From assembly GCA_016208495.1 (NCBI GenBank), contig JACQXX010000173.1:1-34088 (forward strand): a DNA stretch of 34,088 nucleotides. Direction: 5' to 3'. Made by a program: the position numbers and the translations under genes. A model generated the notes under the pieces. The model saw nothing but the letters and a program-made list of their open reading frames with translations. It was not told the origin of the DNA and ran no database searches. Positions 1 through 8,800 of this stretch are shown piece after piece. How positions within the stretch are numbered: the first letter of the stretch is position 1; each line of letters begins with the position of its first letter. This DNA comes from Acidobacteriota bacterium (GTDB lineage: Bacteria > Acidobacteriota > Blastocatellia > Chloracidobacteriales > Chloracidobacteriaceae).

Positions 1-44
1 GGCGTCGGTTGGGGGTTATGCGATGATACGTCCATCGATCTACT

Positions 45-105
45 CCTTTGTTTTGGTATGTTGAGACTCGAGTTCTCATATCTTCTAACATATACAAAAC
101 AAAGG
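45..105. repeat. Imperfect AT-rich inverted repeat
   Basis: The arm at 45-62 (beginning CCTTTGTTTTGG) is nearly complementary to the arm at 87-105 (ending CAAAACAAAGG). The outer 11 bp match perfectly and an inner 6 bp match follows after a one-base offset. The loop holds the 8-bp palindrome ACTCGAGT at 66-73. It lies immediately upstream of the broken RHS fragment and has much lower GC than the neighbouring genes. It could be a small palindromic insertion or a terminator-like hairpin. No gene was seen in 1-140. Confidence 0.55.
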
Positions 106-140
106 TTTAGATCAATTTTCAAAACTCGCAACCAGTTCAT

Positions 141-365
141 GCGGAGAACCGGATGCTGACAGCGACCGTCAACGGGGTCACGACGAACTACTTTTATGAT
201 GGCGAAGGCAAACGCATCAAGAAAATCGTCAATGGACAGGTGACCCGGTTAGGCTCGACGCGGGTGATTATCGACATGGCGGGACAGGTGGTGATAAGGC
301 AGGATTTCTATCCGTTCAGACAGGAAATCATATCAGCTTGTCGTCAAGGGCCATCAGTTCGCTAA
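141..365 (+). pseudogene. RHS/YD-repeat protein fragment
   Basis: The reading frame from AENR at 141 onward matches the classical RHS/YD-repeat consensus: AENRMLTATVNGVTT, then NYFYDGEGKRIKK, then a DFYPF motif typical of the end of an RHS core. Homology begins abruptly. Upstream in the same frame there is only a short unrelated stretch back to a stop at 108-110, where an intact protein would have hundreds more residues. Downstream the frame ends at 365 shortly after the DFYPF motif, without a core-to-tip junction or toxin domain. RHS proteins are large secreted or surface repeat proteins that carry variable C-terminal toxins. This is a decayed remnant, not a functional gene. The ATG at 153 lies inside the conserved repeat, so it should not be taken as a real start. 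Confidence 0.75.
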
Positions 366-455
366 GTTTATTTGGTTGAATCGTTTGACTGTTTTCTAAT
401 ACACGGATTTCGATGCAAATTGGTATTACAAACTGGTCTTCCTCAGTGGTTTGGT

Positions 456-2429
456 TTAAACCTTTCTGTGTTTCTTCTGACGGTGCGCGTTCGTTACCAG
501 CCGAATCTTAAACAGCAACATATCGCGCAACGATCTGGTTTGGGCAAAGGCGGCTTCGAGTTCCTCTTGTAACCAGTCTTCGCGATGGGAATGATCTTCA
601 TCCTTGTGGAGCGCGTGGTTGATTTCACGATTCAGGGCCCGGATGATGACTTCATAATTGGTTTGTTCACCGTGTTCCCCCAGCACCGCGGCCAGACTCC
701 CATCATCTTCCAGACCCAGTTCATAGAGGATAAACCCTGCCGCACGACGGATTTCCTGATTGAGCCGCTGGCGAAGTTTGGCGCGCTCCAAATCGGGTCG
801 CAACTCAAGAATGTGCGGGACCACGTCAGGTTCATCTCCAGATGATTGGGTTCGAACGTTCTTAATCTGTGGAACATCGGTTTCGGATGCCGCGTGGGTC
901 AATGTCGTGAGAATGGCCATAACTTCACCTCCGGTAACTTCCCGATAGCCGGTTTGAACGCTCAGGGTTGGGAGAAAAATATCAATATCCAATCCGGCAA
1001 TTTCTTGATCAATGATTGTGGGCAGGTTTGCGTCGTCTGTTTCAGTTGCTTCGTCTAACGATTCGCGTTCGGGCTGTGGTTCGGCTGAATGTCGAAAATG
1101 TCCCTGTTTTCGGGTCTCGCGTTTGAATTCAATCCAGAGCGGTTCGAGGTTGAGGCCGACGTGACCGACGATGTGAGCCAGGTTATCGCTGCCGTTGCCG
1201 TGGTCAATGCGGCGCAGTGTTCGCCCCACGAACTGGGCATAAGGAGAAAGCGAGCGGTAGGGTCGAAACACTGCGGCGACTGATACATTTGGATGGTCGT
1301 ATCCTTCACCCAGGATGCCCACCTGAACCATGCAGTCAAAATCCCCGCCTTCATACGCTTTGAGCCGGGCGTCGCGCTCTTCACGAGTCATTCCCTGGCT
1401 GGCCACATACGTCGCCCGGAGTCCAGCGGTGCAATACAGGGCCACCAGTTGTTGGGCATGACGAATGGAGCACGCAGCGGCAATCAATTGGTGAAAAATC
1501 TGATCCTGCCGCTTTTCATTTAACAGTGCGATGCTGTGGGCGACAATGGTTTGATTACAAACTTCGGAGAGAGCCACACCTTTGGAAAACCAGAATTCTT
1601 CGCGCAGCTTTGCAATTTCATCGAACGAAAACTCACGGGTCAAACCTTCGAGCGTAAAAGTTAACCGCGAAGCGACGGCATCCACGCGGACAACGTTTTT
1701 GATGTACTCGTTTTGGATGGCGCGTGAAAGCTGGTATTGATAAATCGAACGGGCACGAATCGGCTGGCTATCGCTGCGAAACGGCGTGGCGGTGAGATAC
1801 ACATTTTTGGCCGCTGGAAAGGACAGCGCAACCTTTTGCCACGATTCAGCCGGAACGTGGTGGGCTTCGTCAACAATGATGAAATCAAAAAATCGCTCGT
1901 CAAACACATCGAGCCAGCCGACCAGTTGCTGGATATTGGCCACCACAATGTCGGCTCGCAGGCAATCTTCGAGGCTTGTCCGACCACGTTCGAGCACGGT
2001 TACTTTTGGCAGTTCGGATGGGGTCGAAAAGATCTTGCACTTTAAGTAAAAGTTGCCGCGTTCGGAAAAACTTGTGTTTTCCGCCCAGGAAATCGACCGG
2101 ACCAGGGTATCGCGAACCGTGATATTTGGCGCCACAATCAACACCCGGCCACGGGCAATCCGAAACGGAGCAATACAGATAATGCCGGTTTTCCCGCACC
2201 CGGTGGGAATTTCAACCATGGCCGGCAATTTTTGGGCGTGGCTGAAATACCGTCGCAGGGCAAAATAAGCTTCTTCCTGCGGTTCGCGCAGGGTGGCATT
2301 TCCAAGGATTTTGGCCGGACTGAAGAAAAAAAAGCTGGCCAGTTCGGCATCCCGGCGGGCTCGCAGGATCGCCACCGCGGATTGGGATTCTGGGAGCGGT
2401 ATCCCAGATGTTTTTCGAAATTCGTCCAT
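456..2429 (-). CDS. DEAD/DEAH-box helicase, Res-type (superfamily 2)
   Basis: A 657-residue SF2 helicase or translocase. Visible motifs: Walker A IPTGCGKT at residues 74-81, DEAH at 187-190, motif III TAT at 213-215, and motif VI QFVGRTLRR at about 400. The pattern is closest to the ResIII/type III restriction-subunit family (Walker A, DEAHHVPAESW, LTATPFRSD), which couples ATP hydrolysis to movement on DNA or RNA. No nuclease or methylase domain is recognisable, and no restriction-modification partner lies next to it. The charged C-terminal 150 residues are of unknown function. The start at 2429 lacks a good Shine-Dalgarno. It is transcribed away from the TetR/efflux locus, so a divergent promoter region lies at 2430-2786. 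It could be a lone defence or repair helicase; the substrate cannot be told from sequence. Confidence 0.85.
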   Translation of the reverse strand: MDEFRKTSGIPLPESQSAVAILRARRDAELASFFFFSPAKILGNATLREPQEEAYFALRRYFSHAQKLPAMVEIPTGCGKTGIICIAPFRIARGRVLIVAPNITVRDTLVRSISWAENTSFSERGNFYLKCKIFSTPSELPKVTVLERGRTSLEDCLRADIVVANIQQLVGWLDVFDERFFDFIIVDEAHHVPAESWQKVALSFPAAKNVYLTATPFRSDSQPIRARSIYQYQLSRAIQNEYIKNVVRVDAVASRLTFTLEGLTREFSFDEIAKLREEFWFSKGVALSEVCNQTIVAHSIALLNEKRQDQIFHQLIAAACSIRHAQQLVALYCTAGLRATYVASQGMTREERDARLKAYEGGDFDCMVQVGILGEGYDHPNVSVAAVFRPYRSLSPYAQFVGRTLRRIDHGNGSDNLAHIVGHVGLNLEPLWIEFKRETRKQGHFRHSAEPQPERESLDEATETDDANLPTIIDQEIAGLDIDIFLPTLSVQTGYREVTGGEVMAILTTLTHAASETDVPQIKNVRTQSSGDEPDVVPHILELRPDLERAKLRQRLNQEIRRAAGFILYELGLEDDGSLAAVLGEHGEQTNYEVIIRALNREINHALHKDEDHSHREDWLQEELEAAFAQTRSLRDMLLFKIRLVTNAHRQKKHRKV

Positions 2430-2723
2430 TTTTTTTCTAACTATCTGTAATCAAAAGAGTTCGTCATCACCATTGAGTGTATGGAGATACCCCAGTGTCA
2501 GATTGTGAAGCGAAGCCGGAGGACTTCTGATCTGGTTGTTGCGTGCGGCTGACGGTTGGGAAAAGAAATGAATACCAGTGAAGCGAAGAGATCAGAACAT
2601 CTATTAGATGTGTATCACTTTGAAATGACCACAATATATCTGGTTTTAACCCATTACGGCGTAATCCTGCAAGTAAATTCTGAAGTTCCAGGAACATTTT
2701 ACAGTGATTTCAGGTATCCGGCG

Positions 2724-2752
2724 TTGTTTGTAAGTACTTACTTTGTTATCGT
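2724..2752 (+). promoter_or_regulatory. Candidate promoter with TetR-type operator
   Basis: A perfect 12-bp palindrome, GTAAGTACTTAC, lies at 2730-2741. It sits between a -35-like TTGTTT (2724-2729) and a -10-like TATCGT (2747-2752) separated by 17 nt, about 35 nt upstream of the TetR-family start at 2787. TetR repressors usually bind palindromes of this kind that overlap their own promoter. The palindrome is seen directly. The promoter boxes match consensus weakly and the regulatory role is inferred. The rest of 2430-2786 shows no gene. Confidence 0.5.
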
Positions 2753-2786
2753 AGCCGAAACTCGGTTTCGGAGATCCTCACCACCT

Positions 2787-3509
2787 ATGACAACCTTGCC
2801 TTCAAACAACCCGCTCCCAGATCAACCGCTGGTGGCAGCCCCCGGAAAACGCATGTCGGCTGAAAACCGGCGACGTCAAATCGCCCGCGTCGCAATGCGA
2901 CTCTTTGCGCAAAAAGGGTTTACCGGCACCACCACCAAGGAAATCGCTGGCCAGGCCGGCATCAGCGAAGCCATTATCTTTCGCCACTTTGCCACCAAAC
3001 AGGAACTCTATGCGGCGATCCTGGATGAAAAATCCATCGAAAACGAAGAAGACGCTTTCTGGCGCCTCATGCGTGATCTTGCCAGTCGTAAAGACGACCG
3101 CGCCTTCTTCCAGACCCTCGCCCAGCGCATCATCGAACGCCACCGTCAAGACAACACCTTTATGCGGCTGATGCTGTTTAGTGGGTTGGAAGGTCACGAA
3201 TTATCCGAGATGTTTTTTGAAACCCACGTTCAGGAAGTCTATTCCTTTTTGTGTGGGTACATCCGGCAGCGAATTGAAGATGGTGATTTTCAGGCTGTTG
3301 ACCCACTGCTGGCTGCCCGGTCCTTTATGGGAATGGCCATCCACCAATCACTGACCGAACAGTTATTTGAACGCAAAACGGCTGAGCGTCCAGATAGTCG
3401 GCACCTCGCCGAAGGGTTTACCAATTTATTTCTCAATGGGATTACGACTCCGTCACCAGCCGTTCAAGCCCGAAGCCGAAAGAAAACTCAGGTTGAACCG
3501 AAAGGATAA
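2787..3509 (+). CDS. TetR/AcrR-family transcriptional regulator
   Basis: A 240-residue regulator. The N-terminal DNA-binding domain is typical: RRRQIARVAMRLFAQKGF followed by TTTKEIAGQAGISEAIIFRHF and KQELYAAILDEK, a standard TetR helix-turn-helix. The C-terminal ligand-binding and dimerisation part (about residues 85-220) is helical and unspecific. The frame is open back to 2556, but the translated upstream part has no TetR homology and would cover the operator-like palindrome. The ATG at 2787 is therefore chosen; ATG 2853 is an alternative. The gene ends 9 nt before the adaptor gene, so the two are probably co-transcribed. By analogy with AcrR-type systems it would repress the efflux genes until a substrate binds; the ligand is unknown. 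Confidence 0.88.
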   Translation: MTTLPSNNPLPDQPLVAAPGKRMSAENRRRQIARVAMRLFAQKGFTGTTTKEIAGQAGISEAIIFRHFATKQELYAAILDEKSIENEEDAFWRLMRDLASRKDDRAFFQTLAQRIIERHRQDNTFMRLMLFSGLEGHELSEMFFETHVQEVYSFLCGYIRQRIEDGDFQAVDPLLAARSFMGMAIHQSLTEQLFERKTAERPDSRHLAEGFTNLFLNGITTPSPAVQARSRKKTQVEPKG

Positions 3510-3518
3510 AACACACCC

Positions 3519-4748
3519 ATGACCCGCATCGTCAAGCTCTCCTCCCTCTTTCTCCTTTTGATAGCGCTCGCGTCAGCGGGGTGTTCGCGAAAAAATACCA
3601 ATGCCGAAGCCGCACCGGGCAACAACGGCGCCCCAGCCACCCCAGCCGGCCCAGTTGAAATCAGAACCGCCACCGCCATTGAACGACTGATCGAACGCAA
3701 TATCGAGACCGTCGGCCAGCTTGTTGCGGATGACGAGGTTACCGTCAGTAGCCAGGTTCGCGGCGAAGTCTCTGAAATGAATATTGACCTGGGAAGTTTC
3801 GTCAAAGCGGGTCAGGTCATTGCCCGGATTTCACCCCAGGAGTATGAACTCAAACTCAAACAGGCCGAAGCCGCCCTCCAGCAAGCCTGTGCCAAAATTG
3901 GACTTACAGCGCCAAACCCAAACTTTGATATCGAACAGGCGCCGGAAGTAAAACAGGCCAAAGCGTCGCTTGATGAAACCAAACTGAAAATGGAACGCAC
4001 CCGCAAGTTGATTGAATCGGGCGACGTTTCCCAGGACCGCTGGGACACGGTCGAGATCAACCACCGAACGGCACTTGCCCGCTATGACGCGGCCCGCGAC
4101 AACATTCGCAACCAGTTGGCAACCATTGATCAACGGAGTGCCGAAGTTCAACTGGCTCGAAAGAATTTGAACGATTCGACCATTACCTCACCTATCTCCG
4201 GCACTGTCAGCCAAAAACTCACCTCACGCGGTGAATATATCAGCGAAATGGGCGGCAACCGGTCAATTGCAACCATTGTTCGCTCAAATCCGCTCCGGCT
4301 CCAGGCTGGAATTCCCGAAGTTGGCGTTTCATTTGTCAAACCCGGTGTCGGCGTGGATTTTACGGTGGATACTTACCCTGGGCGAACTTTCAAAGCCCAG
4401 GTTTCGCGAATTAGCCCGGATTTAAATGCTCAATCCCGATTGTTAATGGTTGAAGCCACGGCTGAAAATAATGAAGACATGCTCAAACCGGGTATGTTTG
4501 CCAAGGTGTTTGTCAAAACCACCAATAAAATTCCGGTCGTTTTGGTGCCGGTGGCATCCGTGACCTCAATTGCTGGTCTCAACAAAGTCTTTGTTGTCCA
4601 GCAAGATAAGGTCGTTGAACGACAGGTAAAACTGGGGTTGCGTGATGGCGATATGATCGAAATTACCGAAGGCGTGAAAAAAGACGAACCGGTTGCCGTT
4701 TCAAACCTCAGCCAGCTTTCAAATGGCGTGGCAGTGGCAACGAAATAA
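3519..4748 (+). CDS. RND efflux periplasmic adaptor (MFP/HlyD family)
   Basis: A 409-residue membrane-fusion protein linking an inner-membrane RND pump to an outer-membrane channel. The N-terminus has a hydrophobic segment ending ALASAGC, so Cys22 may be lipidated, although the residue at -3 is not the usual Leu. Next come the first lipoyl half (about 66-105, with GSFVKAGQVIARI), an alpha-helical coiled-coil hairpin (about 105-212) and the second lipoyl half (STITSPISGTVSQKL, about 218-240). Beta-barrel and membrane-proximal domains end in the GDMIEITEGVKKDEPV region. The length fits the family. It follows the TetR gene by 9 nt, and its permease partner lies about 1.1 kb downstream beyond the inserted dehydrogenase gene. 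Confidence 0.92.
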   Translation: MTRIVKLSSLFLLLIALASAGCSRKNTNAEAAPGNNGAPATPAGPVEIRTATAIERLIERNIETVGQLVADDEVTVSSQVRGEVSEMNIDLGSFVKAGQVIARISPQEYELKLKQAEAALQQACAKIGLTAPNPNFDIEQAPEVKQAKASLDETKLKMERTRKLIESGDVSQDRWDTVEINHRTALARYDAARDNIRNQLATIDQRSAEVQLARKNLNDSTITSPISGTVSQKLTSRGEYISEMGGNRSIATIVRSNPLRLQAGIPEVGVSFVKPGVGVDFTVDTYPGRTFKAQVSRISPDLNAQSRLLMVEATAENNEDMLKPGMFAKVFVKTTNKIPVVLVPVASVTSIAGLNKVFVVQQDKVVERQVKLGLRDGDMIEITEGVKKDEPVAVSNLSQLSNGVAVATK

Positions 4749-4757
4749 TACCATGTA

Positions 4758-4774
4758 GGGTTCAGGGTTCAGGG
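4758..4774 (+). repeat. GGGTTCA heptamer repeat (left of SDR gene)
   Basis: GGGTTCAGGGTTCAGGG directly follows the adaptor gene. The same unit, in the same orientation, recurs at 5638-5664 immediately after the dehydrogenase gene, so that gene is bracketed by direct copies. The inverse complement occurs at 5736-5788 and at 28134-28164. The remaining 4775-4870 shows no gene. Confidence 0.8.
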
Positions 4775-4870
4775 AAATACAAATTCTTCAATAATTTAGC
4801 CTCTCGAAAAAGCGAAGAGGTAAAATAGTGAAAAATGCTCTTTTCTGTTTAATTGGTGGAGGGAAGGCGC

Positions 4871-5638
4871 ATGAAACTGAAAGATAGTATTGTGGTCATG
4901 ACCGGGGCTTCGAGTGGGATTGGGGCGGCGGCGGCTCGTGAACTGGCTCGACAGGGTGCCGTGGTGGTCCTGGCTGCTCGGCGGGTGGATGATCTGACCC
5001 GGCTGGCTGATGAGATTGTACGCGAAGGCGGGCGGGCGCTGGCAATTCCGACTGACATCAGCCGCTATGCTGATATTCAGACGCTCTTTGAAAAAACCCT
5101 GGCGGCCTATGGCCGGGTTGATATTTTGATCAATAACGCTGGAATCGGTGGTGGAAAACCTCTGGCGGATATGTCGGATGTCGCGCTCGAAAATACCGTC
5201 GCCGTCAACCTGCTGGGCCCCGCACGCTGCGCCCGGGCGGCAATTCCTCAAATGCGACGCCAGGGAACCGGCCTGATCATCAATGTTGGCTCTGTGGCTG
5301 GGGAAGTCGCCACGCTGGGAATCTATTCGGCCACCAAGTTTGGATTGCGCGGGTTTAACGATGCCCTCCGGCGCGAACTCTGGCAGGACAACATTGATGT
5401 GGTGCTCATTGCTCCCGGTTTTATCCAAACCCCGATGACCAGCGGATTAAAAATCCCCATGCCAGGGCCTGAAGCCGTTGTGAATGCCATTCTCAGTGCC
5501 ATTCGTCGGCCACGACGAAAAATTGTAGTGCCGTGGGTCTATCGCCTGTTGATGTATTTTGGAAAACTAGCTCCCTGGCTGGTGGACCGAATCATTGGCA
5601 GCGACCAGGGCCGCCAAGCCTATACGGAACGTTCTTAG
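4871..5638 (+). CDS. Short-chain dehydrogenase/reductase (SDR)
   Basis: A 256-residue classical SDR, an NAD(P)-dependent oxidoreductase with a Rossmann fold. The cofactor motif TGASSGIG is at residues 11-18, NNAG at 88-91, a Ser in NVGSVAG near 141, and the YSATK active-site motif has Tyr152 and Lys156. The ATG at 4871 is chosen because GGAGGGAAGG (4857-4866) is a good ribosome-binding site; a TTG at 4853 would remove it. The C-terminus has a hydrophobic stretch (VYRLLMYFGKLAPWLV) that could touch the membrane, as in several SDRs acting on lipids or hydrophobic substrates. It is unusual for an SDR to lie between the adaptor and permease genes of an efflux operon. Direct heptamer repeats flank it on both sides. 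The substrate cannot be deduced. Confidence 0.9.
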   Translation: MKLKDSIVVMTGASSGIGAAAARELARQGAVVVLAARRVDDLTRLADEIVREGGRALAIPTDISRYADIQTLFEKTLAAYGRVDILINNAGIGGGKPLADMSDVALENTVAVNLLGPARCARAAIPQMRRQGTGLIINVGSVAGEVATLGIYSATKFGLRGFNDALRRELWQDNIDVVLIAPGFIQTPMTSGLKIPMPGPEAVVNAILSAIRRPRRKIVVPWVYRLLMYFGKLAPWLVDRIIGSDQGRQAYTERS

Positions 5639-5788
5639 GGTTCGGGGTTCAGGGTTCAGGGTTTGGGGTATCGGGAAAAATGATTTGAAAATGGCAAAAA
5701 ATCACCTGATACCATTTTCAGAGGAGATAAGTTTTCCCCGAACCCCGAACCCCGAACCCCGAACTCTGAACCCCGAACCCCGAACCCT
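5638..5788 (+). repeat. Inverted heptamer arrays (GGGTTCR / YGAACCC) upstream of the RND gene
   Basis: At 5638-5668 at least four G-tracts separated by 3-4 nt (unit GGGTTCR) follow the SDR stop codon and even share its last base. At 5736-5788 the complementary unit CCCCGAA recurs about seven times. The two arrays can pair into a long hairpin with a roughly 65-nt loop; the flanks GGTATC (5667-5672) and GATACC (5708-5713) add a further paired segment. The G-rich arm also satisfies the usual pattern for a four-tract G-quadruplex. The structure lies in the probable transcript between SDR and permease, where it could act as a partial terminator or an mRNA-processing element; that is inference. Confidence 0.8.
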
Positions 5789-5827
5789 TAGCCATGAATC
5801 TCAATTGAACGAAAGCATTCGAGTTCT

Positions 5828-8800
5828 ATGCAAAAACTTGCTGAAATTTGTATTCGTCGTCCGGTCTTTGCAACCATGCTGGTCACGTCATTATTTGTGA
5901 TTGGGGCCTTTGCCTACTTTCGGCTCGGTGTGGATTTATTCCCCAAAGTTGATTTGCCGACGGTGACCATTACCACCCGGCTTGATGGGGCTTCACCTGA
6001 AGAAGTTGAATCCCAAATCAGCAAGAAAGTCGAAGAAGCCGTCAACACCATCAGCGGTATTGATGAATTGCGGTCAGTTTCAGCCGAAGGGGTATCTCAG
6101 GTGTTTGTCACGTTTGCGCTGGAACGCGACGTGGATGAAGCCGCTCAGGATGTCCGTGACCGGGTCGGGCGAATCGTCGGCGACCTGCCGACTGATGTGG
6201 ACCCGCCCGTGATTGAAAAACTCGATCCTGACGCACAGCCCGTGTTATCGCTGGCGATTTCGGCCAATCGGAGTCCACGTGAAATCACCGACACGGCTGA
6301 CAAAATGATTAAGCAAAACCTGGAATCATTGAGTGGTGTCGGACAGGTCATTTTCATTGGCGACCGCAAGCGTGAAATCCAGGTGGTGCTCGATGCGCAG
6401 AAAGTGGCTTCGTACAACCTGAGTATAGACGCCATTAAACAGGCGCTTGGGGCCCAAAATGTTGAAATTCCAGGTGGCCGGATTGACCAGGGCCAGCACG
6501 AAGTCATTCTCAGAACACTTGGTCGAATCACCCAGGTCAGCGATTTTAACAACATTATTCTGGGTTCCCGTGATGGGCTTCCGATCTATGTCAAAGATGT
6601 CGGGTATGTTGAAGATGGCATCGAAGAACCCCGCTCCCTGGCCCGACTCGATGGCCAGCAAGCCGTGGTGCTGCTGATTCGAAAACAATCCGGCACCAAC
6701 ACCGTGGCCGTGGTCGAACACATCAAGGAACGACTGGCCACCATTCAGGCCATTTTGCCGCCGGACTATCGCATTCAAATCGCCCAGGACCAGTCTATTT
6801 TCATCACCGAAGCTTTTCATTCAGTTCAAGAGCACCTTGTTCTGGGCGGAATTTTAGCAGCAATTGTGGTTCTGGTCTTTTTGGGCAACTGGCGCTCAAC
6901 CATCATTTCGGCGATTGCCATTCCAGTTTCGATCATTTCCACATTTGCCTTGATGTATGCCATGGGCTTTACGCTCAACCGGATGACGATGCTCGCGTTG
7001 ACGCTTTCGGTCGGAATTGTGATTGATGACGCGGTGGTGGTGCTGGAAAACATCTTCCGGTTTGTGGAAGAAAAAAATATGTCTCCGATGGAGGCCGCGA
7101 AAGAAGCGACCGCTGACATCGGCCTGGCGGTTCTGGCGACCACGCTGTCACTGGTGATCATCTTTTTGCCGGTCGCTTTTATGGGCGGTATCGTGGGCCG
7201 CTTTATGTCCTCCTTTGGGTTTACTTCAGCCTTTGCCATTCTGGTCTCAATGCTGGTCAGCTTTACCCTGACCCCGATGCTGTGTTCGCGATTTCTGAAA
7301 GCTGAACACAAACACGAGGGCGAACCAGCCAAATCACGCAGCGGCGGTTTATATGGCATGATTGACCGCAGCTATACCTCAATGCTGAAATTTTCACTCA
7401 AGCACCCGATCCTGGTGATTGTGGTGTCGGTGGTGGTGGTGGTCTCAGTGGTGCCGGTGTTTCAGATCATTGGGAAGGATTTCTTGCCGCAGGATGACCA
7501 GAGCCGCTTTGAAGTCCTGGTCAAGCTCCCGGAAGGAAACTCGCTGGTGTCGGCCCAGGAACGCATCACCCAGATTGAAGAGGAAATCAAAAAGATTCCG
7601 CACGTCATCCACGTGCTTTCCACAATTGGGGGTGATGAGCAGCGGCGGGTTACCCGGGCAACGCTTTCGGTTGAACTCAAACCGATTTCCGAACGCAAGG
7701 AATCGCAGCCGAAATTGATGGACCTTGCCCGCAAAACCCTGGCGAAGTTTTCCGACATCGGGATTCAAATCCAGAATCCGGCGGCGATTACCGGTGGGGG
7801 ACAAACCAATGCCGATGTGCAATATGTCATTCGGGGACCTGAAATTGAAACCCTGACCGCCGCCTCGGCCAACCTGATGGGCTATATGCGTAACATCAAG
7901 GGTGTGGTGGACGTTGATTCCAACCTTGAAGTTGGCAAACCCGAAATGCGGGCCATTATCAATCGTCCAAAGGCTTCGGATTTAGGCGTCAACGTGGCTT
8001 CGATTGCTTCAGCCTTGCGCACCATGGTGGCGGGCGAAGTGGTTTCAAGCTATCGCGAAGGCGATGACCGGTATGACATCCGACTTCGGGTCGAGCCGGC
8101 GGATCGGGATAGTTCAGTTGCTTTGCTGAGAACCTACGTTCCGTCGTCAAAACTGGGGAATGTTCCCCTGAGCAACGTGGTCGCGATGCTGGACGGGACG
8201 GGACCAGCGCAAATCAATCGTTATAACCGGCAGCGGCAGGTCACGGTCACGGCAAACCTTCAACTGGGCCAGTCCCAATCGGTGGTGCTGACCGAAATCG
8301 AAAAGAAAATCAAAGAACTCAACCTCGGGCCTCAATACACGGCGGCGCCACAAGGCCGAAGCCGTGAACTGGGACGTGCCGCGCAAAATTTCGCGCTGGC
8401 GTTCATTTTGTCCTTTGTTTTTATGTACATGATTTTGGCGGCGCAGTTTGAAAGCTTTCTGCACCCGGTGACCATCCTGCTCAGTCTGCCCATGGCAATT
8501 CCCTTTGCCTTGCTTTCGCTCGTGCCATTTGGCCAGACGCTCAACATTTTTTCAGCGCTGGGAATTTTGATGTTGTTCGGGGTGGTGAAGAAAAACTCGA
8601 TTCTCCAAATTGACCATATCAACACGTTGCGGGCTGAGGGGATGCCACGCTTTGAAGCCATCGTTGCTGGTTGTCAAGATCGGTTGCGCCCAATTTTGAT
8701 GACCACTCTGGCGCTGGTGGCCGGGTTAATTCCAATGGCAGTTGGCCAGGGGGCCGGGTCAGGTGCGCTGCGCTCCGTGGCCATCATTGTCATTGGCGGC

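Noticed and set aside
2556-2786. Upstream extension of the TetR frame
   Set aside because: It has no TetR homology, covers the operator-like palindrome, and the domain begins after 2787.
6826-7359. 177-residue minus-strand ORF opposite the RND permease
   Set aside because: It is a shadow of the permease reading frame.
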